The position numbers and the translations under genes are program-made. Source: an uncultured bacterium (GTDB lineage Bacteria; Desulfobacterota; Desulfovibrionia; Desulfovibrionales; Desulfovibrionaceae). Taken from it: DNA of 19,749 nucleotides. The notes under the pieces were generated by a model. That model was given only the letters and a program-made list of their open reading frames with translations, made no database searches and was not told the DNA's origin. Where the stretch lies: the NCBI GenBank assembly GCA_905214305.1, contig CAJMLK010000049.1, positions 1 through 19,749 of the forward strand, read 5' to 3'. This document shows positions 1 through 6,395 of this stretch, piece by piece; position 1 is the stretch's first letter, and the number at the start of each line of letters is the position of its first letter.

Positions 1-7
1 TGGGGGT

Positions 8-51
8 CTGGGGGCAGGGGAACTTTTTTCAAAAAGTTCCCCTGCCCCCAG
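8..51. repeat. 21-bp perfect inverted repeat, 2-nt loop
   Basis: Positions 8-28 are exactly complementary to 31-51, leaving only a TC dinucleotide as loop. The outer part of each arm is G/C only apart from one A/T pair, and the inner part is a run of five A-T pairs. It follows the last gene of the leftward housekeeping string by 45 bp. A role as a bidirectional transcription terminator or an interspersed intergenic palindrome is likely. The T-run lies inside the stem rather than after it, so it is not a textbook intrinsic terminator. Confidence 0.75.
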
Positions 52-96
52 AAATGCCTTCTGCCCTCACCTTCTCACCCTCGCCGCCCCCCTGCC

Positions 97-333
97 TTAT
101 CGCTGTCGCAGGGCCTCGGCAATGATGGCCGCGTCTTCCTGCGGCCGGGCCTTGAGGCCCAGCTCGGCGTGACCACCGGAACAGACAAAGCCCTGGGGGC
201 CAAGTTCCAGAAAACCGGCGGAAAGCACCTGCCCGTAGGGCAGCTGTTCGCGCATGTCGCCGTGGTCAACACGGCGGGGAAAGACAAAGGGTACGGGCTG
301 GCCGGAAAAGTCTTCAACGATGAGGTATTTCAC
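97..333 (-). CDS. Conserved-looking small protein of unknown function (78 aa)
   Basis: I do not recognise this protein. It begins with a GTG codon at 331-333. A strong ribosome binding site, AAGGAGG at 338-344, lies four bases upstream and overlaps the stop codon of mltG, so translation is very probably coupled to mltG. The product (first residues MKYLIVEDFSGQPVPFVFP) has no signal peptide or membrane segment and one cysteine. It has a beta-strand-like start and an acidic/alanine-rich helical end (EDAAIIAEALRQR). It is the last gene of the leftward string and ends 45 bp before the large inverted repeat. The good ribosome binding site and operon position make it a real gene; its role is unknown. 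Confidence 0.75.
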   Translation of the reverse strand: MKYLIVEDFSGQPVPFVFPRRVDHGDMREQLPYGQVLSAGFLELGPQGFVCSGGHAELGLKARPQEDAAIIAEALRQR

Positions 334-342
334 GGGGCCTCC

Positions 343-1392
343 TTAGCGGCTCTGCTGGGCCTTGCGCCTGTTCTGCAGATACTGGCGCACGGCCTTGTTG
401 TGGTCAGCAAGATTGGTGGAAAAAGCATGCTCGCCGCCGTCCGTAATGGCGACAAAGTACAGAAAATCGTGTTTTTCCGGTTCGATGGCTGCCTTGAGCG
501 CCGTCATGCCGAATGAACAGATGGGGCCGGGCGGCAGCCCCGGCCGCTGATAGGTATTGTACAGATTGTTGGGGTCATCCAGATGGCTGCGCCGCAGATT
601 GCCGTCAAAGGCCGGGCCAAGGCCATAAATGACTGTGGGGTCGGCCTGCAGGATCATGTTGCGGGCCAGACGGTTCTGGTAGACTCCGGCCACGCGCGGG
701 CGCTCGGCCTCAACACCGGTTTCTTTTTCTACCACCGAGGCCAGAATTACCCAGGTTTTCAACTGGTCCACGGCGGGTTTTTTGCCGTCGGGCCACACAG
801 GGGCGGCCTTGCGCCAGAAGTTGTCCACCATGCGTCCGGCCACGCTGCGGGCCTGGGCCATATCCGGTTCGTCAGCCTTTTTCAGCAGATAGGTGTCCGG
901 CATGAGAAAACCCTCGGCCGTGGCAAAGGGGATGCCGTAGTGCCGCAGAAAGGCCGGATCCATCACGACCTGACGAAAATCGTCAAAGCGCACAAGCCCC
1001 GCTTCTTCCAGCAGCTTGCCGGTCTGCCACCATGTGAGGCCCTCGGGTATGGTGATGCGAAAAAGCACCGGGCGGCCGTTGACCAGCGTGTCCAGCACCT
1101 TTTCGGGCAGCCAGCCGGAATTGAGGGCAAAACGCCCGGCCTGAAGGCGACTGTCCCATTCCTTGTAGCGGGCCAGCAGGGTGAAGCGTCGGGCATCGGT
1201 GATGATGCCCTTTTGTTCAAGCCCTGCGGCCACCTGGGCAAAGCGCGCGCCGGGCGGCACGTCAAAAAAGACTTCCTGTCCCTCGCTTTGCGCCGGGGTG
1301 TTGAGGAAGGTATGAGCCTCGTAAGCAAGCCAGCCGCCACCGGCAAGGGCCAGCAGCAACAGCAGTCCGAGCAGGCGCAGCAGTATTTTCAT
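343..1392 (-). CDS. mltG: Endolytic murein transglycosylase MltG (YceG family)
   Basis: MltG cleaves nascent glycan strands at the inner membrane and is thought to set glycan length by terminating polymerisation. The 349-residue length is normal for the family. Residues 5-25 form an N-terminal membrane anchor (LLRLLGLLLLLALAGGGWLA). A LysM-like region follows (about 40-110), then the catalytic YceG domain. The family signature ASVVEKETG is at 218-226 and holds the catalytic glutamate. Further conserved blocks are LQADPTVIYGL, NTYQRPGLPPGPI and the C-terminal DGGEHAFSTNLADHN. Its ATG overlaps the ruvX stop codon by four bases (ATGA, 1389-1392), so the two are translationally coupled. The downstream small gene's ribosome binding site lies on the mltG stop. 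Nothing appears truncated. Confidence 0.95.
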   Translation of the reverse strand: MKILLRLLGLLLLLALAGGGWLAYEAHTFLNTPAQSEGQEVFFDVPPGARFAQVAAGLEQKGIITDARRFTLLARYKEWDSRLQAGRFALNSGWLPEKVLDTLVNGRPVLFRITIPEGLTWWQTGKLLEEAGLVRFDDFRQVVMDPAFLRHYGIPFATAEGFLMPDTYLLKKADEPDMAQARSVAGRMVDNFWRKAAPVWPDGKKPAVDQLKTWVILASVVEKETGVEAERPRVAGVYQNRLARNMILQADPTVIYGLGPAFDGNLRRSHLDDPNNLYNTYQRPGLPPGPICSFGMTALKAAIEPEKHDFLYFVAITDGGEHAFSTNLADHNKAVRQYLQNRRKAQQSR

Positions 1393-1826
1393 GCGGGACT
1401 CCGCTCTTGCGGGGCAAGGGATAAAAAGGACGACAGGATGCGGACGGCGGCCTGCTGGTCAAGCACGGCCTTGCGTTTGCGCATCTTCAGCCCGGCTTCG
1501 CGCAGGTCGGCCCAGGCTTCTTCGGAACTCAGTTCTTCGACCATGTAATAGAAAGGCAGAGGCACGCGGCGCTTGAGGCGCTGGGTAACATTGCGCACCT
1601 GTCTTGTGGTCAGGCTTTCTTCCCCGTCCTGCGTGAGGGGCAGCCCCACCACAACCGCTTCCGCTCCGGTTTCGATGATTTTTTCCGCCAGAGCGGCGAG
1701 AAAAAGCTTGCGGTCAGGATAGTCCTGCAGGCGCACGGTCGCCAGAGGGAAGGCCATGCGCCCGTCAGGGTCTGACACGGCCAGACCCGTGCGGGCCAGG
1801 CCGTAATCCACACTTGCAAACTTCAA
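1389..1826 (-). CDS. ruvX: Putative pre-16S rRNA nuclease / Holliday-junction resolvase-like RuvX (YqgF)
   Basis: This RNase H-fold nuclease of the YqgF/RuvX family is associated with maturation of the 16S rRNA 5' end. The 145 aa match the usual 135-150. Visible family features are the first-strand acidic motif SVDYGLARTGLAVSD with Asp7, VVVGLP at 58-63, the EELSSEEA block where related proteins have E-R-L/T, and the C-terminal LDQQAAVRIL with Asp123. The start is a TTG at 1824-1826. It directly abuts the trpS TAG stop, and no clear Shine-Dalgarno sequence precedes it, so re-initiation after trpS is the likely route. The start was chosen because the protein then begins as normal YqgF proteins do (MKFASVDYG). 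The stop overlaps the mltG start. Confidence 0.92.
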   Translation of the reverse strand: MKFASVDYGLARTGLAVSDPDGRMAFPLATVRLQDYPDRKLFLAALAEKIIETGAEAVVVGLPLTQDGEESLTTRQVRNVTQRLKRRVPLPFYYMVEELSSEEAWADLREAGLKMRKRKAVLDQQAAVRILSSFLSLAPQERSPA

Positions 1827-2816
1827 CTACAGCCCCATTTTTTCGCGTACCAGATGCATGGTTTGGCAGGCAAAGGCGCGGGCGCGTTCATTGCCGTGGG
1901 CCAGTATCTCGTCCACACGGGCGGGGTTGGCGTCGAGCACGGCGCGGCGCTGCTGCAGGGGCGTCAGGAATGTTTCAAGGTTCCTGAGGAATATTTTTTT
2001 GCAGTCCACACAGCCGAGGGTCGCTGCGGTGCAGCCCTGACGTATTTCTGCCTGCTCTTCGGCGCTGCTCAGGAGCACGTGGTACGGAAAGAGGTTACAG
2101 ACATCGGGATTGCCGGGGTCAGACTTGCGCAGGCGGGCTTTGTCGGTAAACATGCCACGCACTTTTTCCTGAATATCCGCCATGTTGTCTGACAGAAAAA
2201 TGCCGTTGTTGTAGCTTTTCGACATTTTTCGTCCGTCAAGGCCGGGGCATTTGGCTGCCGGAGTGAGCATGGCCTTGGGTTCAGGCAACAGGTCGCCGCC
2301 GTAAAGATAGTTGAAGCGCCGAGCGATTTCGCGGGTCAGCTCCATATGGGGCAACTGGTCTTCGCCTACGGGCACGCCGTGGGGGCGGTACATGAGGATG
2401 TCCGCTGCCATGAGCACGGGATAGCACAGAAAGCCCGCATTGCCGAGGTCCTTGTTGCTGATCTGCTGCTGCTGTTCCTTGTAGGTGGGGTTGCGCTCAA
2501 GCCAGGACACGGGCGTAATCATCGAGAGCAACAGCGAAAGTTCGGCATGTTCCTTTACCTCGGACTGGCGAAAGATCACGCAGTCTTCGGGGTTGAGGCC
2601 GGCGCCCACCCAGTCCTTGACCATTTCGCGAATGTTCTGGCCCACTTTGGACGGATCGGCATAATCGCTGGTAAGGGCGTGCCAGTCTGCCACAAAAAAG
2701 TATGCCTCTTCCGTGTGTTGCAATTCGACCCAGTTTTTCAGCACGCCGAAGTAGTGGCCGAGGTGCAGAGGGCCGGTGGGCCGCATGCCGGAAACAGTGC
2801 GCAGTTCTTTGCTCAT
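1827..2816 (-). CDS. trpS: Tryptophan--tRNA ligase
   Basis: This class I aminoacyl-tRNA synthetase charges tRNA-Trp in the cytoplasm. The product is 329 aa, normal for bacterial TrpRS. The ATP-binding HIGH-type motif is PTGPLHLGHYFG (HLGH at 18-21) and the KMSKS loop is DGRKMSKSYNNG (KMSKS at 197-201). I chose the ATG at 2814-2816 rather than a longer frame starting at 2867. The protein then begins MSKELRTVSGMRPTG as in the family, and AAAGGA lies about 10 bases upstream. It starts 19 bp after the end of the M50 protease gene, and its stop is immediately followed by the ruvX start. No tryptophan-responsive leader was seen. Confidence 0.96.
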   Translation of the reverse strand: MSKELRTVSGMRPTGPLHLGHYFGVLKNWVELQHTEEAYFFVADWHALTSDYADPSKVGQNIREMVKDWVGAGLNPEDCVIFRQSEVKEHAELSLLLSMITPVSWLERNPTYKEQQQQISNKDLGNAGFLCYPVLMAADILMYRPHGVPVGEDQLPHMELTREIARRFNYLYGGDLLPEPKAMLTPAAKCPGLDGRKMSKSYNNGIFLSDNMADIQEKVRGMFTDKARLRKSDPGNPDVCNLFPYHVLLSSAEEQAEIRQGCTAATLGCVDCKKIFLRNLETFLTPLQQRRAVLDANPARVDEILAHGNERARAFACQTMHLVREKMGL

Positions 2817-2835
2817 GAAAAACAGTCCTTTGAAA

Positions 2836-3510
2836 TTATAAAATGCCCAACAGAGACAACAGGCCACGGGCGCTGCCGCTCACCAGCGGGCCGAGCACCA
2901 TGCCCAGCAGGCCGGTGAACAGGAGGCCCAGCAGGATGATAAAGCCGAAGCGTTCGATGCTCAGGTAGCGCAAGGCAGCGTTGAAGGGCAGAAAATAGGC
3001 CACAACCTTGCTTCCGTCCAGCGGCGGGATGGGCAGCAGGTTCAGCCAGCCCAGGCCGAAATTGATGACAACCCCTGCCTGCATGGATTTGAGGGCAAAA
3101 ATGTAGAAATTGCTGTACTGCCATTCTATGGGCGGAAAAAAGTTCAGGGTCAGACGCAGCAGCACACCGAAAATTCCCGCCAGAATAAAGTTGGTCAGCG
3201 GCCCTGCAAGGGCGACCAGCATCATGCCCTTGGCCGGGTCCCGAAAATAGCGCGGATTGACCGGCACAGGCTTGGCCCAGCCGAAAACAAAGGAGCCGCT
3301 GAGGCTTGTAAGCCCGAAGACCATCAGCCCCATCGGATCGATATGCGGCAGCGGATTGAGGGTCAGCCGCCCCATCATGCGGGCGGTGGGGTCGCCGCAG
3401 CGGGCGGCAACCCAGCCGTGGGCCACTTCGTGCAGGATGATGCCCAGCAGGGCGGGAACCGCCGCGATGGACAGGGTGTTCAAGGCCTGGGTGATGTCTA
3501 TGTTGAACAT
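2836..3510 (-). CDS. Site-2 protease family protein (peptidase M50)
   Basis: This polytopic intramembrane zinc metalloprotease is 224 aa, of the short type without a PDZ domain (YwhC/SpoIVFB-like). The zinc motif HEVAH is at 27-31 in the first membrane segment, and the second metal-ligand motif NLLPIPPLDGSK (Asp165) is in a later segment. GPLTN at 103-107 is also typical. Five to six hydrophobic segments are visible. The ATG at 3508-3510 has no convincing Shine-Dalgarno sequence, so the start is less certain than the family call. It lies 66 bp after the sulfur-carrier-like gene and 19 bp before trpS. The substrate is unknown, and members of this short group often occur beside trpS-like housekeeping genes without an assigned target. 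Confidence 0.92.
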   Translation of the reverse strand: MFNIDITQALNTLSIAAVPALLGIILHEVAHGWVAARCGDPTARMMGRLTLNPLPHIDPMGLMVFGLTSLSGSFVFGWAKPVPVNPRYFRDPAKGMMLVALAGPLTNFILAGIFGVLLRLTLNFFPPIEWQYSNFYIFALKSMQAGVVINFGLGWLNLLPIPPLDGSKVVAYFLPFNAALRYLSIERFGFIILLGLLFTGLLGMVLGPLVSGSARGLLSLLGIL

Positions 3511-3576
3511 GGCTGGCGGGTACCATTTTCCCTGCGGCGCAGCAAGCGCGGCTGCGCCGATGAAGGTTTGTGCGGG

Positions 3577-3882
3577 TTAGCCGGAAGACGCCACCTTGCG
3601 CACCAGCACCTGATCGCCGGGCCATATGCGCCTGTCGGGGGTGAGCAACTGGCCGTCACGGGCCACAAGGGCGGTTTCTTCCGCAAGGCCAAGGGCCGCA
3701 AGCAGCTGCCGCGAGGTTTTGGGGCGGGGCAGGGAGAGGTGCTTTTCTTCCGGCTGCAAAAGCACAACGATGCGCGCGCCCGTATGCTCGGGTTTGACAA
3801 CCTGGCAATGGGCGGGAATTTCCACCGGTGCTCGTTCGTAGTGGCGGGTTTCGTCTTGCGGTTTTGCGGATGCGTCTGTCAT
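3577..3882 (-). CDS. MoaD/ThiS-like beta-grasp sulfur-carrier protein with N-terminal extension
   Basis: The 101-aa protein has a C-terminal half (about 37-101) resembling MoaD/ThiS ubiquitin-like sulfur carriers: a RIVVLL strand, a KTSRQLLAALGL helix, then ARDGQLLTPDRRIWPGDQVLV. Such carriers end in Gly-Gly and are activated as a C-terminal thiocarboxylate. This one ends in Ser-Ser-Gly, so a terminal glycine is present but the usual GG is not. An extra N-terminal stretch of about 36 residues holds a single cysteine (Cys26). The ATG at 3880-3882 was chosen over an upstream start at 3972 because AAGGAG sits six bases before it. It is the first gene of the leftward string and no E1-like (MoeB/ThiF) gene is in the window. 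Family moderately sure; pathway unknown. Confidence 0.75.
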   Translation of the reverse strand: MTDASAKPQDETRHYERAPVEIPAHCQVVKPEHTGARIVVLLQPEEKHLSLPRPKTSRQLLAALGLAEETALVARDGQLLTPDRRIWPGDQVLVRKVASSG

Positions 3883-3911
3883 GAAAACTCCTTGTGGCCG
3901 TAAGCGTGAGC

Positions 3912-3940
3912 GTTTTATCTGTAAAGGTGACTGGTTGCAA
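3912..3940 (-). promoter_or_regulatory. Candidate sigma-70 promoter for the sulfur carrier-M50-trpS-ruvX-mltG string
   Basis: On the minus strand TTGCAA (3935-3940) and TAAAAC (3912-3917) are 17 bases apart, about 30 bases upstream of the sulfur-carrier start. Each hexamer matches four of six consensus positions. It is the best-placed pair I could see, and it is weak. Confidence 0.35.
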
Positions 3941-4036
3941 AACTTGTCATGCGTCCTCAGCGTTGCCTGCATGCGCAGGCGTGCCGCATTGGCGGCGCCG
4001 TGAAAGTCGCTTGCGCGGGTGGGTGTTGGAACGCCT

Positions 4037-4063
4037 TTAGAGCATTTAACACTTGAAATGCTC
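4037..4063 (+). repeat. Interspersed imperfect palindrome, copy 1
   Basis: GAGCATTT (4040-4047) pairs with AAATGCTC (4056-4063). The internal TTAAC...TGAAA pattern is shared with copies at 4141-4167 (opposite strand) and 9010-9040. It is non-coding. Confidence 0.6.
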
Positions 4064-4102
4064 GCTTACGGCAGGCAAAAGCCTGCCTTCTCGCATTTCG
4101 TG

Positions 4103-4128
4103 GCAAGGATTTTCAAGAAAATCCTTGC
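4103..4128. repeat. Hairpin with 12-bp arms and 2-nt loop
   Basis: GCAAGGATTTTC (4103-4114) is exactly complementary to GAAAATCCTTGC (4117-4128) around an AA loop. It lies 47 bp past the end of the C_GCAxxG gene and may serve as its terminator or as a processing/stability element. There is no T-run after the stem. Confidence 0.6.
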
Positions 4129-4140
4129 AGAGCGGCTAAC

Positions 4141-4167
4141 TCATTTCATTCGTTAACTGTTCTAGAC
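4141..4167 (-). repeat. Interspersed imperfect palindrome, copy 2
   Basis: On the minus strand this reads TCTAGAACAGTTAACGAATG followed by AAATGA. It shares the core TTAACGAATGAAA with the copy at 9010-9040. It lies directly after the stop codon of the C_GCAxxG gene. Confidence 0.6.
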
Positions 4168-4174
4168 ATTGCAT

Positions 4175-4645
4175 CTAAAGGTATTCTTCCAGCAGGTCGC
4201 AGGCAGCACAGACCAGCGGGGCGCACACAGTGGTAAAAAGGCCCTTTTCCATAATAAGGGCGCGCTCCTGCGGAATGGTCAGGTCGTGCCCCAGTATTTC
4301 CCGGCACAGCAGGCTGCCGTGAGCCCTGAAGAAGGCCGTCATGAAGGCATCGCGGCGGGAATAGAGATTTCCCTTGCGTTCGCGTGAGCATGGCCCGGCG
4401 CAGCCATGCGCCATGCCAAGGGCCATGAGTGCTCCGGTCACACAGCCGCAGGTGGCGGCTTGCCCCATGCCGGAACCGAAGCAGGACGCGGCACGCATGG
4501 CATCGTCCGGAGACAGTCCGAAACGCTCGGAAAAGTGGGCAAAAACCTGCTGGGCGCAGATAATGCCCATGCCGAAATTTTCCTGTGCTTCCGCAAGCTC
4601 CATGCCTTCATGGGCAAGCTGTTCCATTGGTGTGTCCGTCTGCAT
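4175..4645 (-). CDS. C_GCAxxG_C_C family cysteine-rich protein
   Basis: The 156-aa protein matches the C_GCAxxG_C_C family, small redox-type proteins of unsettled function thought to bind a metal or cluster. Family blocks are the helix ending in ICAQQVFAHF (Cys30), ASCFGSGMGQAATCGCVTGA (Cys55, 66, 68), MAHGCAGPC (Cys82, 86), HGSLLCREILG (Cys114) and the end CAPLVCAACDLLEE (Cys141, 146, 149). That is ten cysteines in total. There is no signal peptide, so it should be cytoplasmic. I took the ATG at 4643-4645, which gives the normal family length; the ribosome binding site is weak and an upstream in-frame GTG (immediately before the ATG) is possible. It starts 20 bp after the Gate membrane protein and is almost certainly co-transcribed with it. 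Confidence 0.88.
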   Translation of the reverse strand: MQTDTPMEQLAHEGMELAEAQENFGMGIICAQQVFAHFSERFGLSPDDAMRAASCFGSGMGQAATCGCVTGALMALGMAHGCAGPCSRERKGNLYSRRDAFMTAFFRAHGSLLCREILGHDLTIPQERALIMEKGLFTTVCAPLVCAACDLLEEYL

Positions 4646-4665
4646 CACTGCCGCACAGTTCAGGG

Positions 4666-5655
4666 TCAGGCCCCGATATAATAGTAGAGAGCTGTTACAA
4701 CCGTCATGCTGGCTGCCCTCAGTCCCTGATTTGCCAGAATGAGCCGCAGGGCCAGCGCCGGGCGGAAAAAACCGGAGTAGGACGGCAGCTGATGGCGTAT
4801 GGCGCGCATGGGCGTGGACAGAATATTGCCCACCATGAGGGCCAGCACCACATCGCGGGCGGAAAGGCCGCCGGTCTGCAACACGCTGCCCGCCGCGCCC
4901 AGGGCCGCGCCCAGTTCCGCCGCCAGGTGCAGTACGATAATGCCCATAGCCTGCGGCTTCAAGAAGGAAAGCCATGCCATATGCTGTGAAAGCCACTGCT
5001 CGATCAGGGCAAAGTAGCCGAACTGCTGCAACAGATACATAAGCACGTAGATGGGCGCGGTAAAGTAGACGAGCTTGGGCAGGCGGCGGGTAAAGCGCCG
5101 CCACGCCTTGCGCAGTGCAGCGCCCCAGTTGGTTTTTTCGTTGCTGTCAGCCTTGCAGGCCAGACAGCCCGGCGGAGGCGGGGGCAGCAGCCGCCGGGCC
5201 AGCACCACGGTAAAGGCCGTGCGGCCCACGGCGGCCAGCATGGTAAGGCCCACATAGATGACGGCGGGCATGCCCAGCACGGGCCATGTGAGCAGAAAGA
5301 TGGTGGGGGTGTGCACCATGTAGGCGGGCAGGCTGTTGAAAAGATTCGCCAGCATGAGCTCCTTGTCTGACAGTTCGCCCATATTGTGGCTGTCGGACAA
5401 AAGGCCGTTGGCTGCCGCAGGCGAAACAAAGGCGAGGGAAAAACCGGCCCCGGCCACTTCGCGCAGATGGGCCAGCCGGGCCAGTGGGGCTGCCAGACGC
5501 GCCAGATGGCGCGTCCAGCGCAGGGCCTCCAGCACATTGGCTATGAGCAGGCCGGCGGCCATGCCCATAAGCAGGCGTAAAAGCGGCCAGCCCAGAGCAT
5601 GCCAGAGGGCAGCAAGGGAAAAGGCGTTTTCTGCGGCGGAAGGGGTTACGGGCAT
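4666..5655 (-). CDS. Gate/nucleoside-recognition domain membrane protein
   Basis: The 329-aa polytopic inner-membrane protein has about eight hydrophobic segments. It carries two Gate-type repeats: FVSPAAANGLLSDSHNMGEL (about 77-96) with the following ANLFNSLPAYMVH, and AAELGAALGAAGSVL with LMVGNILSTPMR (about 245-285). The family includes SpmA/SpmB-like and nucleoside-transporter-gate proteins; the substrate here is unknown. Between the halves is a cytoplasmic-looking loop with five prolines (158-162) and a CxxC motif (Cys164, Cys167), which could bind a metal or act as a redox switch. The ATG at 5653-5655 lacks a clear Shine-Dalgarno sequence. The gene sits 70 bp after rnhA and 20 bp before the cysteine-rich gene, which suggests a functional link with the latter. 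Confidence 0.85.
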   Translation of the reverse strand: MPVTPSAAENAFSLAALWHALGWPLLRLLMGMAAGLLIANVLEALRWTRHLARLAAPLARLAHLREVAGAGFSLAFVSPAAANGLLSDSHNMGELSDKELMLANLFNSLPAYMVHTPTIFLLTWPVLGMPAVIYVGLTMLAAVGRTAFTVVLARRLLPPPPPGCLACKADSNEKTNWGAALRKAWRRFTRRLPKLVYFTAPIYVLMYLLQQFGYFALIEQWLSQHMAWLSFLKPQAMGIIVLHLAAELGAALGAAGSVLQTGGLSARDVVLALMVGNILSTPMRAIRHQLPSYSGFFRPALALRLILANQGLRAASMTVVTALYYYIGA

Positions 5656-5725
5656 AGTATTGGGGGTTGCGGCATTGCGGCCTGAGCGCGGCGGTTTGCC
5701 TGCGCTCAGACGGGGTGTTTATCTG

Positions 5726-6196
5726 TCAGGATTTATAGCCTGTATCCGGCGGCAGGTCTCGGCGGCTTGCCTGAGTGCGGGCCAGAACGTCGCAGCGTTC
5801 GTTTTCGGGATGACCGGCGTGTCCTTTGAGCCAGTGAAAGCTGACCTTGTGCTGACGCAGCAGGGGCAGCATGCGCTGCCACAGGTCCACATTGAGCACA
5901 GGCGTTTTATCGGACTTTACCCAGTTCTTTTTCACCCATCCCCACAGCCAGCCCTTGCTCACGCTGTCGCAAACATAGCGCGAATCTGTATACAGGTCCA
6001 CGGTACACGGGTTTTTGAGCAGGGCCAGAGCCTCGATGACGGCCAGCATTTCCATGCGGTTGTTGGTGGTCAGAGCATAGCCGCCGGAAAATTCCTTGCG
6101 GTGTTCGCCCTCGTCCAGGCGAAGAACGGCGGCCCAGCCGCCGGGGCCGGGATTGCCAAGGCAGGAGCCGTCGGTGTGAATGGTCACTTTTTGCAT
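5726..6196 (-). CDS. rnhA: Ribonuclease HI
   Basis: This enzyme degrades the RNA strand of RNA-DNA hybrids (R-loops, replication primers). The 156 aa are close to E. coli RNase HI (155). Catalytic residues are in place: Asp9 in the HTDGSCLGNPGPGG block, Glu49 in TTNNRMEML, Asp71 in LYTDSRYV, and Asp136 in KGHAGHPENERCDVLA. The basic-protrusion region with KGWLWGWVKKNW is also present. The ATG at 6194-6196 has AAGGAAT upstream, which decides the start; a much longer upstream reading frame is not homologous. It is probably the first gene of a unit with the Gate protein and the cysteine-rich protein. Confidence 0.96.
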   Translation of the reverse strand: MQKVTIHTDGSCLGNPGPGGWAAVLRLDEGEHRKEFSGGYALTTNNRMEMLAVIEALALLKNPCTVDLYTDSRYVCDSVSKGWLWGWVKKNWVKSDKTPVLNVDLWQRMLPLLRQHKVSFHWLKGHAGHPENERCDVLARTQASRRDLPPDTGYKS

Positions 6197-6257
6197 TGTA
6201 TTCCTTGAAAAGCATGAATTGGCACGTGCGGTTTTACCAGACGCGCACGGCACGCGC

Positions 6258-6286
6258 AGCATACACGGCAAGTGTACAGGGGGCAA
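6258..6286 (-). promoter_or_regulatory. Candidate sigma-70 promoter for rnhA
   Basis: On the minus strand TTGCCC (6281-6286) and TATGCT (6258-6263) are separated by 17 bases, about 60 bases before the rnhA start. The same -10 hexamer TATGCT appears at 14450-14455 in another good promoter candidate. Confidence 0.42.
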
Positions 6287-6311
6287 TGCGCCCGGAGGCG
6301 TCCTGCACGCA

Positions 6312-6348
6312 AAACACCGGCCCCGCCCCGCATGGGGGCAAGGCCGGT
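6312..6348 (-). terminator. Probable intrinsic terminator of the chemotaxis receptor gene
   Basis: ACCGGCC (6316-6322) pairs with GGCCGGT (6342-6348), with an inner GCCCC/GGGGC stem. On the minus strand the stem is followed by GTTTT. It lies about 50 bp after the receptor stop and before the rnhA promoter candidate. A second hairpin (6362-6369 with 6380-6387) lies between it and the stop. Confidence 0.55.
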
Positions 6349-6395
6349 TCTGTTCATGAAGGCTGGCCGCGGACGATGACGGCCAGCATGGGGCA

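Larger units (their letters stand above)
3883..4174. other. Non-coding, hairpin-rich intergenic region
   Basis: No gene is seen. The region sits between the promoter side of the leftward housekeeping string and the 3' end of the C_GCAxxG gene. It holds hairpins at 3965-3980 (GCCTGC/GCAGGC), 4040-4063, 4070-4087 (GGCAGGC, AAAA loop) and 4103-4128 (12-bp arms, AA loop), plus a related palindrome at 4141-4167. None has a clean downstream T-run, but as a group they are likely to end transcription of the rnhA/Gate/C_GCAxxG unit. Confidence 0.7.
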
